Source: JBBSUQ01 sp964389755
GTDB lineage: Bacteria; Bacteroidota; Bacteroidia; Flavobacteriales_D; Crocinitomicaceae
Direction: 5' to 3'
DNA: 64,000 bases
Assembly: GCA_964389755.1 (NCBI GenBank)
Contig: CAYMEW010000004.1
Location: 72,418 to 136,417, forward strand
The notes under the pieces are model-generated. The model did not search any database. It was not told where the DNA came from and saw nothing but the letters and a program-made list of their open reading frames with translations. Positions 17,452 to 27,400 of the stretch are shown piece by piece; the first letter of the stretch is position 1; the number at the start of each line of letters is the position of its first letter. The translations under genes and the position numbers were made by a program.

Positions 17452-18447
17452 CTAAGCGGCCTTTTTCAGTTCTTTCAGTTTGTCGACAAGCAAAAGCACG
17501 AAAATGGTAAACACAGCCGTTCCGATCGTAAACATTAATACGATGATCATCCGTTTAGGTTTGTCTTTCTTATCGGCCACAACGGCACGTTCCACAACGA
17601 ATTTGTGGGTGAATTCCGTATTTGCATCGGATTCTGCCTGTTCGTAGGATTCCTGGAAATCTTCGAGCTTGCGGATCTTTTCGTTCCGGATAAATTCCAG
17701 TCCGTCAAAGGTAGAACCGTTCTCAAGGTTTACATCGATTGTGCGTTTAAGTTCCGCGCGGTCATTCGCATCGCGTGAGTCGACGTAAGCCTGGAAAAGA
17801 TTTGTACGTCCGTCCAGCGAGATCACGCCCAGTGCACCGAGGCTGTCAAGCCTGTGAAGTACATCCTGCAGTTCACGTTCGAGTTGTTGTTTCTTACGCA
17901 GGTTCACCTGGTACGCCGGAACCGTGCGTTCGGCGATCATGTTATTCATAACCGTATCGATCAGGTCCACGATCTTGTTGGCCATGTCAGCGGCGAGTTC
18001 CGGGTTTTTATCCAGTACATCGATCTGGATAGATCCGTAGCGCGTACGAACGAAGAAAAAGTGATTCCCGTAAGCCTGCGACAATTTAAAGTGCAGGTTC
18101 GGGTCGTCTGCTGCAATGTCGTAATGCTCACGCAGGTTGAAACGATCGATCACTTTGTCGCGAATCCGAGAAGACTGCAGGATTTGCACCAGTTGCTCGG
18201 TTTGTTCTTCTTCCCCGATATCCATCGAGGAGTTCTTGGCATTTCGTTGCTCGGAGAAGGACACGGTACTGGTTGCTGCCGGAAAGACGATGGCCGTTGA
18301 CCGAAACAGGGGAGTCATCATTAAAGAAATGATCACCGATGCCACGGCTCCGATCAGCGTGATCAGCAAAATGATCTTTCGGCGGCGGTAAATAAATACA
18401 AATAAATTCTGCCTTTGTTTTTTAAAGTCCTGAAGTTCGTTTTCCAT
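17452..18447 (-). CDS. Wzz-like polysaccharide chain-length / co-polymerase protein
   Basis: A protein of 331 residues from the ATG at 18447. A TTG at 18480 would add 11 residues and has no better ribosome site. There is an N-terminal helix after RRRKIILLITLIGAVASVIISLMM and a C-terminal helix (IIVLMFTIGTAVFTIFVLLLVDKL), with a long periplasmic coiled coil between (for example LRKKQQLERELQDVLHRLDSL). This is the architecture of Wzz polysaccharide co-polymerases, which set chain length in Wzx/Wzy-dependent export. No cytoplasmic tyrosine-kinase domain is attached. It is the first gene of an operon with the Wzy-like gene. Confidence 0.85.
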   Translation of the reverse strand: MENELQDFKKQRQNLFVFIYRRRKIILLITLIGAVASVIISLMMTPLFRSTAIVFPAATSTVSFSEQRNAKNSSMDIGEEEQTEQLVQILQSSRIRDKVIDRFNLREHYDIAADDPNLHFKLSQAYGNHFFFVRTRYGSIQIDVLDKNPELAADMANKIVDLIDTVMNNMIAERTVPAYQVNLRKKQQLERELQDVLHRLDSLGALGVISLDGRTNLFQAYVDSRDANDRAELKRTIDVNLENGSTFDGLEFIRNEKIRKLEDFQESYEQAESDANTEFTHKFVVERAVVADKKDKPKRMIIVLMFTIGTAVFTIFVLLLVDKLKELKKAA

Positions 18448-18585
18448 GGAAATCCTGTTTTCTGCCGCGAAATTATTCAATTATTCAGTATCGAACGAAG
18501 GTCACGGTATTCTGAGCGCGTAAAGTTGCGATATTAAACGGAAAAATGTGGTATTATTGTACTGAAAGGTTCAAAATTGAAAGCG

Positions 18586-19188
18586 ATGCGACTCGAAGCT
18601 GTAGACAAGTATATTGACAAACAAGCTGATTTTGCGCAGGAAATCCTAAGCCATTTCCGGGGACTCGTGCATAGCACAAATGAACAGGTTACGGAAGCCA
18701 TTAAGTGGGGAATGCCGTTTTTCCTGTATGACGGGAAGATCTTCGGACACATGGCTGGTTTTAAGAAACACTGCGCCATTGGTTTCTGGAAATACGGAAA
18801 AGCCGTTCCGGAAGAGGAATTGAAAGCCTCGGAAGCCATGGGACATCTCGGTCGCATCGGTTCGATGAGCGACCTGCCGGAGGATGAGGTGCTTCGTGAA
18901 GCAATTCGCGACGCAATCCGTTTTAGCCAGGAAGAAGCGCCGCAAACGAAAAAGAAGAAACCGGTACAAAAGAAATTTGTTTTACCGGATGCATTGAAAG
19001 AAGCACTCGGCAACAACGATAAAGCGCGCCTGTCATTTGAGAAGTTCACGTATTCCCAGCAAAAGGAATATGCGGACTGGATCAGTGATGCAAAAACGGA
19101 TGCAACCGTTCAGAAACGCTTAAGCGAAACAATTTCAAATTTGGAAGAAGGAAAAACCCGACACTGGAAATACCAGCGTAAAAAATGA
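18586..19188 (+). CDS. YdeI/OmpD-associated family protein with DUF1801 domain
   Basis: A protein of 200 residues from the ATG at 18586; a TTG three codons upstream is also possible. Residues about 10-110 match the DUF1801 fold (VDKYIDKQADFAQEILSHFRGL ... IKWGMPFFLYDGKIFGHMAGFKKHCAIGFW). Residues about 135-195 match the OmdA/YdeI-type tail (FVLPDALKEALGNNDKARLSFEKF ... YADWISDAKTDATVQKRL). They are joined by a lysine-rich linker. The family is named from loose links to bacteriocin resistance, and its biochemical activity is not known. It sits, convergent with the MORN-repeat gene, between the two polysaccharide operons. Confidence 0.85.
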   Translation: MRLEAVDKYIDKQADFAQEILSHFRGLVHSTNEQVTEAIKWGMPFFLYDGKIFGHMAGFKKHCAIGFWKYGKAVPEEELKASEAMGHLGRIGSMSDLPEDEVLREAIRDAIRFSQEEAPQTKKKKPVQKKFVLPDALKEALGNNDKARLSFEKFTYSQQKEYADWISDAKTDATVQKRLSETISNLEEGKTRHWKYQRKK

Positions 19189-19692
19189 TCAGTATGCGCG
19201 TTCACCGGTAAGTTTGCCGGCCGAATTATAGAGCTTTTCGTGCCTGATCTCACCATTTTCGAAAGTAATGATCCGGGAAAGATTTCCGTTCGGATGATAA
19301 TAAAGCCAGATGCCGAAAGGTTTTCCTTCAAAATATTGTCCGGACATTTTTTTCTTTTGGGCGGAATAGAATTCCGTAACGCTGCCCTGCACAATATAAC
19401 CATCCCTGAAAAAAGCCTCTACTACGCGGTAATGACCTTTTTCCTGTTCATAGACTTTTAGTTCACCGCTCGCCGGGCCGTTTCTGTAACTCCTGCGAAA
19501 TGCCGACGGTTCGTCGAGGTTTCCGAGCAGGATGCAATTACTCGCGCAATAAAAGACCGAATCACCCTGTGCGTCGATGTAATAATTGCAAAAATGCGAA
19601 TCGTTTTGCTCCGAGAAGTTTTCCGGACAGGGAACCTGTGCCCGGCAATAAGCGGCAAAAAGTGTGAAAAGGAAGAACAAAGCGGGCTTCAT
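19189..19692 (-). CDS. Secreted MORN-variant repeat protein
   Basis: A 167-residue protein with a signal peptide (MKPALFFLFTLFAAYCRAQ). The C-terminal half contains two to three MORN-variant repeats, recognised by SGQYFEGKPFGIWLYYHPNG followed by EIRHEKLYNSAGKLTGE. This pattern is common in Bacteroidetes periplasmic or surface proteins of unknown role. Databases sometimes call it YwqK-like antitoxin, which is not supported by context here. Six cysteines in the N-terminal half suggest disulfides. The stop abuts the stop of the convergent YdeI-like gene. Confidence 0.75.
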   Translation of the reverse strand: MKPALFFLFTLFAAYCRAQVPCPENFSEQNDSHFCNYYIDAQGDSVFYCASNCILLGNLDEPSAFRRSYRNGPASGELKVYEQEKGHYRVVEAFFRDGYIVQGSVTEFYSAQKKKMSGQYFEGKPFGIWLYYHPNGNLSRIITFENGEIRHEKLYNSAGKLTGERAY

Positions 19693-19726
19693 GTAATAAC
19701 TAACACTTTCAATTCGTGATGGTTCA

Positions 19727-21169
19727 TTACACTTCGGAGAGCATTTCCTCCCGAATACGACGCAAATCTACGAGTTTGAGCAGGAGAATCAGTACCGGGA
19801 CAATTATGAATTCAAGCAGTAATGCGATATGTCCGGTGTTTACGGTAAATTGCATGAACCAGACAAAACCGGTGAAGAGCGCGATGAATGCAACGAAACG
19901 CAGGAAGTAGACCGGTGAAAAGCGAATGTGTGCAATGCGCCTCGCGTAAAAATACTGGATAAGCGCCATCGCGCTTTGCGTAATCAGGGTTGTGAATGCC
20001 GCCCCGGGAGCTCCGTATTTAGGTATGAGCAGGAAGTTGGAAAAAATGTTGATCGCGATGCCGGCCACAGAAACCACGTTGAGAAATCGCAAACTTCCAT
20101 TGGCCGTAAGAATGGTTCCGTAGATCAGAACAGTGCACATACCGGTAAAACCAGCCATCAGGAGACGAAAACTGTTCACGGAGGCAACACTCACATCTTT
20201 GTAAATGAGCGAAAGAATTTCGGAGGCGTGAAAAATGGAAATGACGCCCAACGCGATTGCACCTGAAATCAGGATTCCGGAAGCACTACGAACGATCGGG
20301 CCGATTGCCTGCTTTTGCTGGAGCATGCGCGAAAAGATCGGGAAGAGCAATCCGGAGAACAACATGGCGAACATGAAGGATGCGTCGAGTAAACGAAAAC
20401 CCTGGGCATAAAATCCGCTTTGCGTGTCACCATCCGGCAGCAGGCGCTCGATCATTACCGAATCCGTACGCGAATACAACGACATCAACAAAATCAGCAG
20501 GGCATACGGAAAGCTTTGTTTCAGCACGGCATACGTGAAAACGGGTTTCCAACGCAATTTCGGAACTCCAATGTGTTTGAAAAGGAGAACGGAGGCCGTC
20601 AGAAAGCTTAGTGCGTAACAGGCTGTTTGAATATATACAAGCCATTCGATGTGAAAGATGTTTTGGCGAAAAGGACCGACGAGCAAGGCTCCGCAAAATA
20701 AGATCAGCAACAATTTATCCAGTACCGAGATCAGTGCTTCGCTCCGGAAAAGCATCAATCCGGTGAGGTGACTGCGCAGGTAAGCGATGAATACCACCAA
20801 AAACTGGTTGACGATCAAAAGACCGAGCAGTGCCATGCCGAACGCGTCGAAACCGAGGAGCCATCCGGCAAACGTGGTCACAAGCGCGTATAAAGCAAAT
20901 AAAATGAATTTGATCCCGACGAGTTTTCCGAGGTAGGAGGGCACAATGTCCGGGTAGCGGGCAACATGTTTTGTGGTATAATTATTAATGCCGAGGTCCA
21001 GCAGGATGTTAAAGAGGTACGAGAGATTCAGCACGGCAAAATAAAGACCGTACGCTTCACTTCCGACGCGGTTCTGAACCGTTGCATCAATCCCGAAAAT
21101 AGCAAGCGGTTTGATCAGCAGGTTCAGGAAGATCAACAGGAGAAGATTCGAAAGGAATTTTTTCTGCAT
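19727..21169 (-). CDS. Wzx-like oligosaccharide flippase
   Basis: A 480-residue polytopic membrane protein of the MATE/MVF flippase superfamily (polysaccharide biosynthesis protein family) with about 14 hydrophobic helices. Conserved features are the N-terminal FLSNLLLLIFLNLLIKPLAIF and the family-typical RVGSEAYGLYFAVLNLSYLFNILLDLGI. Members flip undecaprenyl-linked sugars from the cytoplasmic to the periplasmic side. It follows the FkbM methyltransferase by 18 bp on the same strand, and with the Wzz- and Wzy-like genes 1.2 kb downstream it completes a Wzx/Wzy-type export set. Confidence 0.88.
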   Translation of the reverse strand: MQKKFLSNLLLLIFLNLLIKPLAIFGIDATVQNRVGSEAYGLYFAVLNLSYLFNILLDLGINNYTTKHVARYPDIVPSYLGKLVGIKFILFALYALVTTFAGWLLGFDAFGMALLGLLIVNQFLVVFIAYLRSHLTGLMLFRSEALISVLDKLLLILFCGALLVGPFRQNIFHIEWLVYIQTACYALSFLTASVLLFKHIGVPKLRWKPVFTYAVLKQSFPYALLILLMSLYSRTDSVMIERLLPDGDTQSGFYAQGFRLLDASFMFAMLFSGLLFPIFSRMLQQKQAIGPIVRSASGILISGAIALGVISIFHASEILSLIYKDVSVASVNSFRLLMAGFTGMCTVLIYGTILTANGSLRFLNVVSVAGIAINIFSNFLLIPKYGAPGAAFTTLITQSAMALIQYFYARRIAHIRFSPVYFLRFVAFIALFTGFVWFMQFTVNTGHIALLLEFIIVPVLILLLKLVDLRRIREEMLSEV

Positions 21170-21187
21170 CTCCTGCTAAATTACGGA

Positions 21188-21916
21188 TTATCCATTGATG
21201 AAAATGAAATTCTGATGGTGATGAGCGGTCGGATCGTACTGAACGAGTTTGTCTTCGACTACCACATGGATCCGGTAGTTCATTTCCTGCAGCAGGTCGA
21301 AACAGTTCTTCCGATTCTCATTATCCCATAATTCCGCGTAAATTACCGGTTTATTAGTTGAAATAATGCGTTTTCCGCCCTTGAAGGCAAAATATTCAAA
21401 GTTCTCAATGTCAATTTTAATACCCTGGATCTTTTCACCGTTAATGAGGTTGTCCAGCGTATCGATCTTTACGGAAAACTCGGAACCTTCGTTCCATTCG
21501 GTGATGCTCGGGTGTTTGACGTGCGTGAGTCCCTGCATTTTAGCCCCGGATTTTTCCGGAAGGATCATGTCGATATTACCGGGATTCTCTCCAACTGCAA
21601 TTTCATGCACTTCCGCATGGCTGCTTCCGAACTTTTGGAGTACGCGTCGAAGTACCGAAATATTGTCAGGCATCGGTTCGAAAGCATGAATGTGTGTATT
21701 CGGGAAACGCCGGGCGAGGTGCACGGTCATGATGCCAAGATTCGCGCCCACGTCGAGAATGGCACCGTTCCCGTCACGCATCAGGTCCAGGAAGCGAAAA
21801 AAATCCTTTTCCTTCGAATCTTTATGAAGTGTGCGGATTTTGAACAGGGCGAACACGTAAAGGTACGTTCTGAAACCAAGCAGTTTCTGCAGAATATATT
21901 TGATCGTGTTCTTCAC
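21188..21916 (-). CDS. FkbM-family methyltransferase
   Basis: A SAM-dependent methyltransferase of the FkbM family, probably methylating a sugar hydroxyl in the glycan exported by its neighbour. The SAM site is NGAILDVGANLGIMTVHLARRF with the acidic HAFEPMPDN after strand 2. The FkbM block KIDIENFEYFAFKGGKRII is near residues 165-185. I place the start at the GTG at 21916. The longest frame begins at a TTG (21946), but a perfect TATTTTTG -7 element sits at 21935-21942, so transcription would begin inside that extension. It is the first gene of an operon with the flippase. Confidence 0.85.
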   Translation of the reverse strand: MKNTIKYILQKLLGFRTYLYVFALFKIRTLHKDSKEKDFFRFLDLMRDGNGAILDVGANLGIMTVHLARRFPNTHIHAFEPMPDNISVLRRVLQKFGSSHAEVHEIAVGENPGNIDMILPEKSGAKMQGLTHVKHPSITEWNEGSEFSVKIDTLDNLINGEKIQGIKIDIENFEYFAFKGGKRIISTNKPVIYAELWDNENRKNCFDLLQEMNYRIHVVVEDKLVQYDPTAHHHQNFIFING

Positions 21917-21934
21917 CTGATAGAAATAACGGCG

Positions 21935-21942
21935 CAAAAATA
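21935..21942 (-). promoter_or_regulatory. -7 promoter element for FkbM/flippase operon
   Basis: TATTTTTG on the minus strand fits the Bacteroidetes TAnnTTTG -7 consensus and ends 18 nt before the GTG at 21916. No clear TTTG -33 element is seen. It lies just after the terminator of the response regulator gene, as expected for a new transcription unit. Confidence 0.45.
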
Positions 21943-21951
21943 ACAAAAGTT

Positions 21952-21973
21952 GGCTGCCCGCGGCAGCCTTTTT
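21952..21973 (-). terminator. Intrinsic terminator of the response regulator gene
   Basis: GGCTGCC and GGCAGCC form a perfect 7-bp GC-rich stem with a 3-nt loop. In the minus direction it is preceded by an A-run and followed by AACTTTTG, then further T-rich sequence. It lies about 30 bp after the stop of the OmpR-type gene. In the plus direction a TTTTT follows directly, so it may work both ways, although no plus-strand gene ends here. Confidence 0.65.
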
Positions 21974-22003
21974 ACACCTCCGTTATTTCCCATTCGGGTT
22001 TTC

Positions 22004-22699
22004 TTAGCTTTTGACGATCAGTTTGAAACCTTTTCCGTGCACATTCAGGATCTCGATCGCATCGTCCTCCTTGAGTAATTTACGCAATTTGGCAATGTAA
22101 ACGTCCATGCTACGGCCGTTGAAATAATTGTCATCTCCCCAGATCGCACGCAATGTCGCCTGACGGTCGAGAATCTCGTCCTGGTTCTTTACGAGCAGGT
22201 GCAACAACTGGTTTTCTTTGGTCGTCAGTTTTTTATCGCCTGAGTCAAGGTGAAGTACGCGACTGTCCGGTTCGTAAGGGATATTCCCAACTTTCAGAAT
22301 CGGGTGATCGCCTTTGTTCGGGGTGTCAACCCTGCGCAGAATTGCATTAATGCGCGCGAGCAGTTCCTCGATCGAGAACGGTTTGGTCAGGTAATCGTCG
22401 GCACCGGCCGTAAAGCCTTCGAGTTTGTCGTCTTTCATGGATTTAGCCGTCAGGAACAGGATCGGCACCTTCCGGTCGATCTCGCGAATCTCTTTTACAA
22501 GCGCATAACCATCCATTTCAGGCATCATTACATCGAAAATACAGAAGTCAAATTTATTTTCCCTAAAATAATCGAATGCGATTTTTCCGTTAACGGCCAG
22601 TTGCACACTGAAGCCTTTTGAGGTCAGAAAGGTTTTCAGCAACTGTCCCAGGTTGTCATCGTCTTCCGCTAATAAAATGTTTAGTTTTTTTTCGCTCAT
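22004..22699 (-). CDS. OmpR/PhoB-family response regulator (RprY-like)
   Basis: A 231-residue two-domain regulator. The receiver domain has the acidic pocket AEDDD (residues 11-15), the phospho-acceptor D56 in FDVMMPEMDGY, T in LFLTAKS and K in YLTKPFS. The C-terminal winged helix (about 130-231) shows LTTKENQLLHLLVKN and IWGDDNYFNGRSMDVYIAKLRKLL, the OmpR type. It overlaps the upstream kinase gene by 4 bp and is surely its partner. Similar pairs in Bacteroides are named RprX/RprY; the targets here are unknown. A terminator follows at 21952. Confidence 0.94.
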   Translation of the reverse strand: MSEKKLNILLAEDDDNLGQLLKTFLTSKGFSVQLAVNGKIAFDYFRENKFDFCIFDVMMPEMDGYALVKEIREIDRKVPILFLTAKSMKDDKLEGFTAGADDYLTKPFSIEELLARINAILRRVDTPNKGDHPILKVGNIPYEPDSRVLHLDSGDKKLTTKENQLLHLLVKNQDEILDRQATLRAIWGDDNYFNGRSMDVYIAKLRKLLKEDDAIEILNVHGKGFKLIVKS

Positions 22700-24309
22700 A
22701 CTTTGCTGTTTATTGTAAGTGTAAATTCTGAACCTTCTCCAAAGGTACTGCGTACATGAATGTCCCAGTTATGTAATTCGCACATTGCTTTTACATAGCT
22801 GAGTCCCAGCCCGAAGCCTTTCACATCGTGCACGTTACCGGTCGGAATGCGGTACAATTTATCAAAAATTCTCGTAATCTGGTCTTTTTTCATCCCGATT
22901 CCCCGGTCGCGGATGGAAATCGAATAGTTCTTTCCGGCCTTCTTAAGTTCGATACGGATATCGGGTGTTCCCCTGCTGTATTTAACAGCATTATCAAGCA
23001 GGTTGTTCAATACATTGGTGAGATGCAGCGAATCGGTTGTCACTTCGTAGATCTCATCTGGCAGCAAGGTTTCTACGGTTCCGTTCAGTGATTTAATACG
23101 AAAACGCGTGTCTTCCGCCAGGTTGTAAACCACTTCATTAAGAATCACGTGTTCGTAGTTTACCTGCTGTTCACCACGCTCGAGTACAGCGCTTTGCAGG
23201 ATTTGCTCCACCAGTTTTTCAAGTCGCTTGTTCTCATTAACGATCATGTTTACGAACGGATCTTTCGGGTCGACCTGCCCGCCGACCATGTCACTGTCTT
23301 TCATAGCCTGGCAGGCAAGTGAAATCGTACTGATCGGTGTTTTGAACTCGTGGGTCATATTGGAAATGAAGTCGTTTTTGAGTTCGAAAAGTTTCTTTTG
23401 AGTGAGAATGGTCCGGAACATGAAAATGAGCGCAGCCACGATCAGTATAACAAGCAGGAGGCTGATTACGAATGGGATCCACATTTCGCGCAGCAGGATG
23501 GTGCGCCTGTTCGGGAAGAAAACATGCAGGTAAAGCGCGTCGTCAAGCGTGTTTGCCGGGAATAGCTGGGTTTTGCGTGCCCGGCTATAATCGAGTTTCG
23601 GGTCGTAATCGGCTGGTGTGAACGCAAACTGTACAGGATTTCCGAATTCATCGGTAACCAGGAAACGATAGTCCGCCGGAAGGTTGTCGTGCTTCATTTC
23701 GGTGCGGATCACCGAATCCAGGAATGCGATATCAATGCGTTGTGCCGGGTCTTCATAAATGTTACTGCGAAAGGCATCCACGATCATTTCGTTGACGAAC
23801 CTGGCCTTTTTGAACAACTTTTGCATCACGCGCTGGTTGAGCCGTACGGAGAAAGTGATCGAGTCGGGATTGACATGCTGCGGTACGAGAAGCTCGTCCA
23901 CGTGGCGAACGTCCCGGGCAAGTACTTTTTGCTCGGTCTGCACACCGCTGATTGAATCGTAGGCGGTCCCTTTGATGAGCAGGTAGTGCTTGTTTTCACC
24001 GTTCTCATAAACCGTCGTGTCCTGCACAGAAATGGATTCCTGCGGTGCGAGTAGGTTTTGAAATTCTTCCTTTAAAATGTCACGGTAGTGCCCTGTAAAA
24101 TCACGATTGACCACCTGCAGGTAGCGACGAATGTCTTCTGCTTTTTCGTGGCGGACGGCGATGCGTTCGAGTGCCGTGTTGACCTTCGACGTGAACTGGG
24201 CCGATTTTCGGTCGTAAAGTTGCACCGTCTGGATAAATTGCACGATTAGCAACGCCACGAGCGCTGCGACCACGAAAAAGATAACCAGGTTTACACGAAC
24301 TTTTTTCAT
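22696..24309 (-). CDS. Membrane sensor histidine kinase (RprX-like)
   Basis: A kinase of 537 residues from the ATG at 24309; a TTG four codons earlier is the longest option. Helix 1 (VNLVIFFVVAALVALLIVQFI) and helix 2 (WIPFVISLLLVILIVAALIFMF, about residues 277-299) enclose a periplasmic sensor of about 245 residues. The H-box is DFISNMTHEFKTPIS with His320. The ATPase domain shows NVLNNLLDNAVKYS, IRDRGIGM and VKGFGLGLSYV. It partners the overlapping response regulator. It is divergent from the large outer-membrane protein at 24459, with TAACTTCG boxes facing the minus strand in the 137-bp gap. Confidence 0.93.
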   Translation of the reverse strand: MKKVRVNLVIFFVVAALVALLIVQFIQTVQLYDRKSAQFTSKVNTALERIAVRHEKAEDIRRYLQVVNRDFTGHYRDILKEEFQNLLAPQESISVQDTTVYENGENKHYLLIKGTAYDSISGVQTEQKVLARDVRHVDELLVPQHVNPDSITFSVRLNQRVMQKLFKKARFVNEMIVDAFRSNIYEDPAQRIDIAFLDSVIRTEMKHDNLPADYRFLVTDEFGNPVQFAFTPADYDPKLDYSRARKTQLFPANTLDDALYLHVFFPNRRTILLREMWIPFVISLLLVILIVAALIFMFRTILTQKKLFELKNDFISNMTHEFKTPISTISLACQAMKDSDMVGGQVDPKDPFVNMIVNENKRLEKLVEQILQSAVLERGEQQVNYEHVILNEVVYNLAEDTRFRIKSLNGTVETLLPDEIYEVTTDSLHLTNVLNNLLDNAVKYSRGTPDIRIELKKAGKNYSISIRDRGIGMKKDQITRIFDKLYRIPTGNVHDVKGFGLGLSYVKAMCELHNWDIHVRSTFGEGSEFTLTINSKV

Positions 24310-24458
24310 TGCATTATGCAAACGCCGAAGTTACACGTTCAGGGTGCTCAAACAGATGCCTTAACCTTTTTTAACAGCGATGCGTAAGTTCTGCAATCGG
24401 CTAACTTTGCGGATGTAAAACAAGAAAATAGCTGAATTAACGTTGTACCTTCGTAATA

Positions 24459-27400
24459 ATGGGTGAAAACAGGCGGATATGGCTTCTACTGCTTTTTGGG
24501 TGCTTGGCATGTGCGGGATGGTCTCAGACTTCCAGTTACCGTGAACGCAGTATTTCCGCCGATACCGATTCGCTGGTACTCGATACGCTCACCATTTACC
24601 CGGGGTCCCTGGACGTATTTTGCGGAAATCAGCTTTTGCCAACGGGAGATTATCACCTTGACATTCAAACCGGGACGCTTTACATGGACCGCAAATGTCG
24701 GGAGAGCGACAGCCTGCACATTCGGTATCGTGTATTGCCGTTCAACCTGCACCAAAAGGTGGCACGAAGAGACACGAGCCAGGTATACGAACGCTACAAA
24801 GGCGACCGTGAACGGTTTATGATCACCAATTCTTCCTCCAATGCCGATATTTTTGGGGGAAGTTCGCTAAATAAGTCCGGGAGTATTTCAAGAGGCATCA
24901 CCTTCGGGAACAGCCAGGACCTCGGAGTTAATTCTTCGCTGAACCTCGAACTTTCGGGAGACATCGCCCCGAACCTGAAACTGCTCGCTTCCGTTTCCGA
25001 TGACAACCTGCCGATCCAGCCGGAAGGAAATACCAACAAACTCCAGGAGTTTGATCAGATCTACATTAAAATTTACAACGATCGCCTGCAGCTCATCGCG
25101 GGAGATTTCTGGCTGCGTAAGCCGAAAGGTTACTTTATGACCTACACCAAACGCGCGCAGGGACTTTCAATCAATTACCGCTGGTCGGCCGATACGAGTT
25201 CTTACTGGACGACCCAGGTCAGCGGAGCGCTTTCAAAAGGAAAGTTCCAGCGGCAGATCATCCAGGGAGTGGAAGGGAACCAGGGACCGTACAAACTGAC
25301 CGGTGCAGACAATGAGCCTTTCATTATTGTATTGTCGGGAACAGAGCAGGTCTTCATCGACGGCCGCCTTCTTGAACGGGGACAGGAATACGATTACATC
25401 ATCAATTACAATACCTCCGAACTGATCTTTACCTCCCGGAACCAGATTACGAAGGATTCCCGGATCGTCGTTGAGTTCCAGTATTCGGATCAGAGCTACG
25501 CACGTTCCTTGTTACAAACTTCCAATATTTATACATCGAGGAAGCTGACCTACTGGCTAAATGGTTATGCCGAACAGGATGCCAAAAACCAACCCTTGCA
25601 GCAAAGTTTGTCGCTCGCTGAAAAAATGCAGCTGTCCACCATCGGAGACAGCCTCGAACTGGCACGCGTTTCAAGTATCGATTCGGTCGGGTTTGCCGAG
25701 AATCAATTGCTTTACCGAATTACGGACAGTCTTGGTTACGATTCGGTACTCGTGTTTAGCGTGGATCCGGCACAAGCCATTTTTCGCGCGTCCTTTCAGT
25801 ACGTCGGGAGCGGAAACGGCGATTACGTGCTCGATAACTACAACGCGCTCGGGAAGGTATTCCGTTGGGTGGCACCGGTGAATGGTGTCAGACAGGGCGA
25901 TCATGAACCTTCAAGACTCATTAACACGCCGAAGAAACGCCAGATGGTTACTACCGGTGCGAGCTATAAACTAACCGGAAAACTCACGCTCGAAACGGAA
26001 CTGGCGTATACGAAGAATGATCAGAATACCTTTTCGACGCTTGACTCGGCAGATGATGACGGATACGGTGGCTACACGCGCTTGATCGGTCTCGTCCCGC
26101 TTTCCAGGGACAGTATTCCGCGCTGGACGCTCGAGGCAAAAGGGGAACTGGAAATGCGTGACCGTAATTTTTCCCCGATCCAGCAATACCGGGCTGTCGA
26201 ATTTGACCGGGACTGGAACATTCGTGGAAAACCCTACACCGGAAACCAGGTTTTTGCCATTGGCGGGGCTAATTTTAAAAATGCCCGTTACGGAAACCTG
26301 AACATTGAAGCGCAACAATTTACCTTTGGAAATGATTTCCGGGGATACAAAGCACTGACGAACGGGCGCTGGTCGCAAAAAGGATTTTCCGCCGTTTGGG
26401 AAGGTTTCGCATTAAAGAGCCGTTCCACCGAAGAAAACGTTTTCGTACGTCACCGTGCCGAGTTATCGCAGGCACTTGGTAAATACCTGCGCGTGGGTTA
26501 TAAAGACGACCACGAATACAATGTTTTTTCCAATGCGCAGGTCCCCATGCTTACCAACAGCTACCAGTTTTTCGACTACCAGTTCTACCTGGCCAACGGC
26601 GATTCGATCAGTAATCAGTTCAAATTGTTCTACCGCGAACGGTATGATCAGCGTTCGGATAGTTCAGCCTTACTTCCGGCGGCGAAAGCAACCACAGTCG
26701 GAGGTGAAATGACCCTTTCACAATTGCGTAATCAGCGCCTCACGATCATTACGAGTTACCGGAGGCTTGCGATTCGTGACAGCACACTTTTAAACCAGGC
26801 GCCCGAAAATACGCTGACCGGACGGATCGATTACGAATTGAAACTGTTTCGAAATGCGCTTAGCTGGAATAGTTTTTATGAGATCGGGTCGGGACTCGAA
26901 CTCCGAAAGGAATTTTTGTACATCAAGGTAAATGACGGGCAGGGAATTTATACATGGATCGATTATAACGGCGACGGAATAAAGGATCTCAATGAATTCG
27001 AAGTGGCGCAATATGTTGACCAGGCCAGCTACATTCGCGTATTTACGCCAAGCAATACCTACGTGCGCACCTTTTCCAACGAATTTAATCAAAGTATATT
27101 CTGGCGCCCGGACCGCCTCTGGGCTTCCAAAAAAGGCATTTTGCGGTTTATGTCGCGCTTTTCCGACCAGTTCAGGGTGCGGTTGTCGCGAAAGACCAAC
27201 TTCTTTGATGGAATCAGTTCGTTCAACCCTTTTGTGCAGGAGATCCGCGACACGAGTTTGCTCGCAACAGCCAGCAATATCCGGAATACCTTTTTCTTTA
27301 ACCGGACATCAACCGTTTTCGGAGCGGAATATTCCTACCAGGACAGTCGCGGCAAGACCCTGCTTGCAAACGGCTTCGATTCGAAACAAAACACCTTTCA

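Noticed and set aside
19189..19692. Antitoxin function for the MORN-repeat protein
   Set aside because: The MORN-variant repeats are shared with proteins called YwqK antitoxins, but this one is exported and has no toxin gene beside it.
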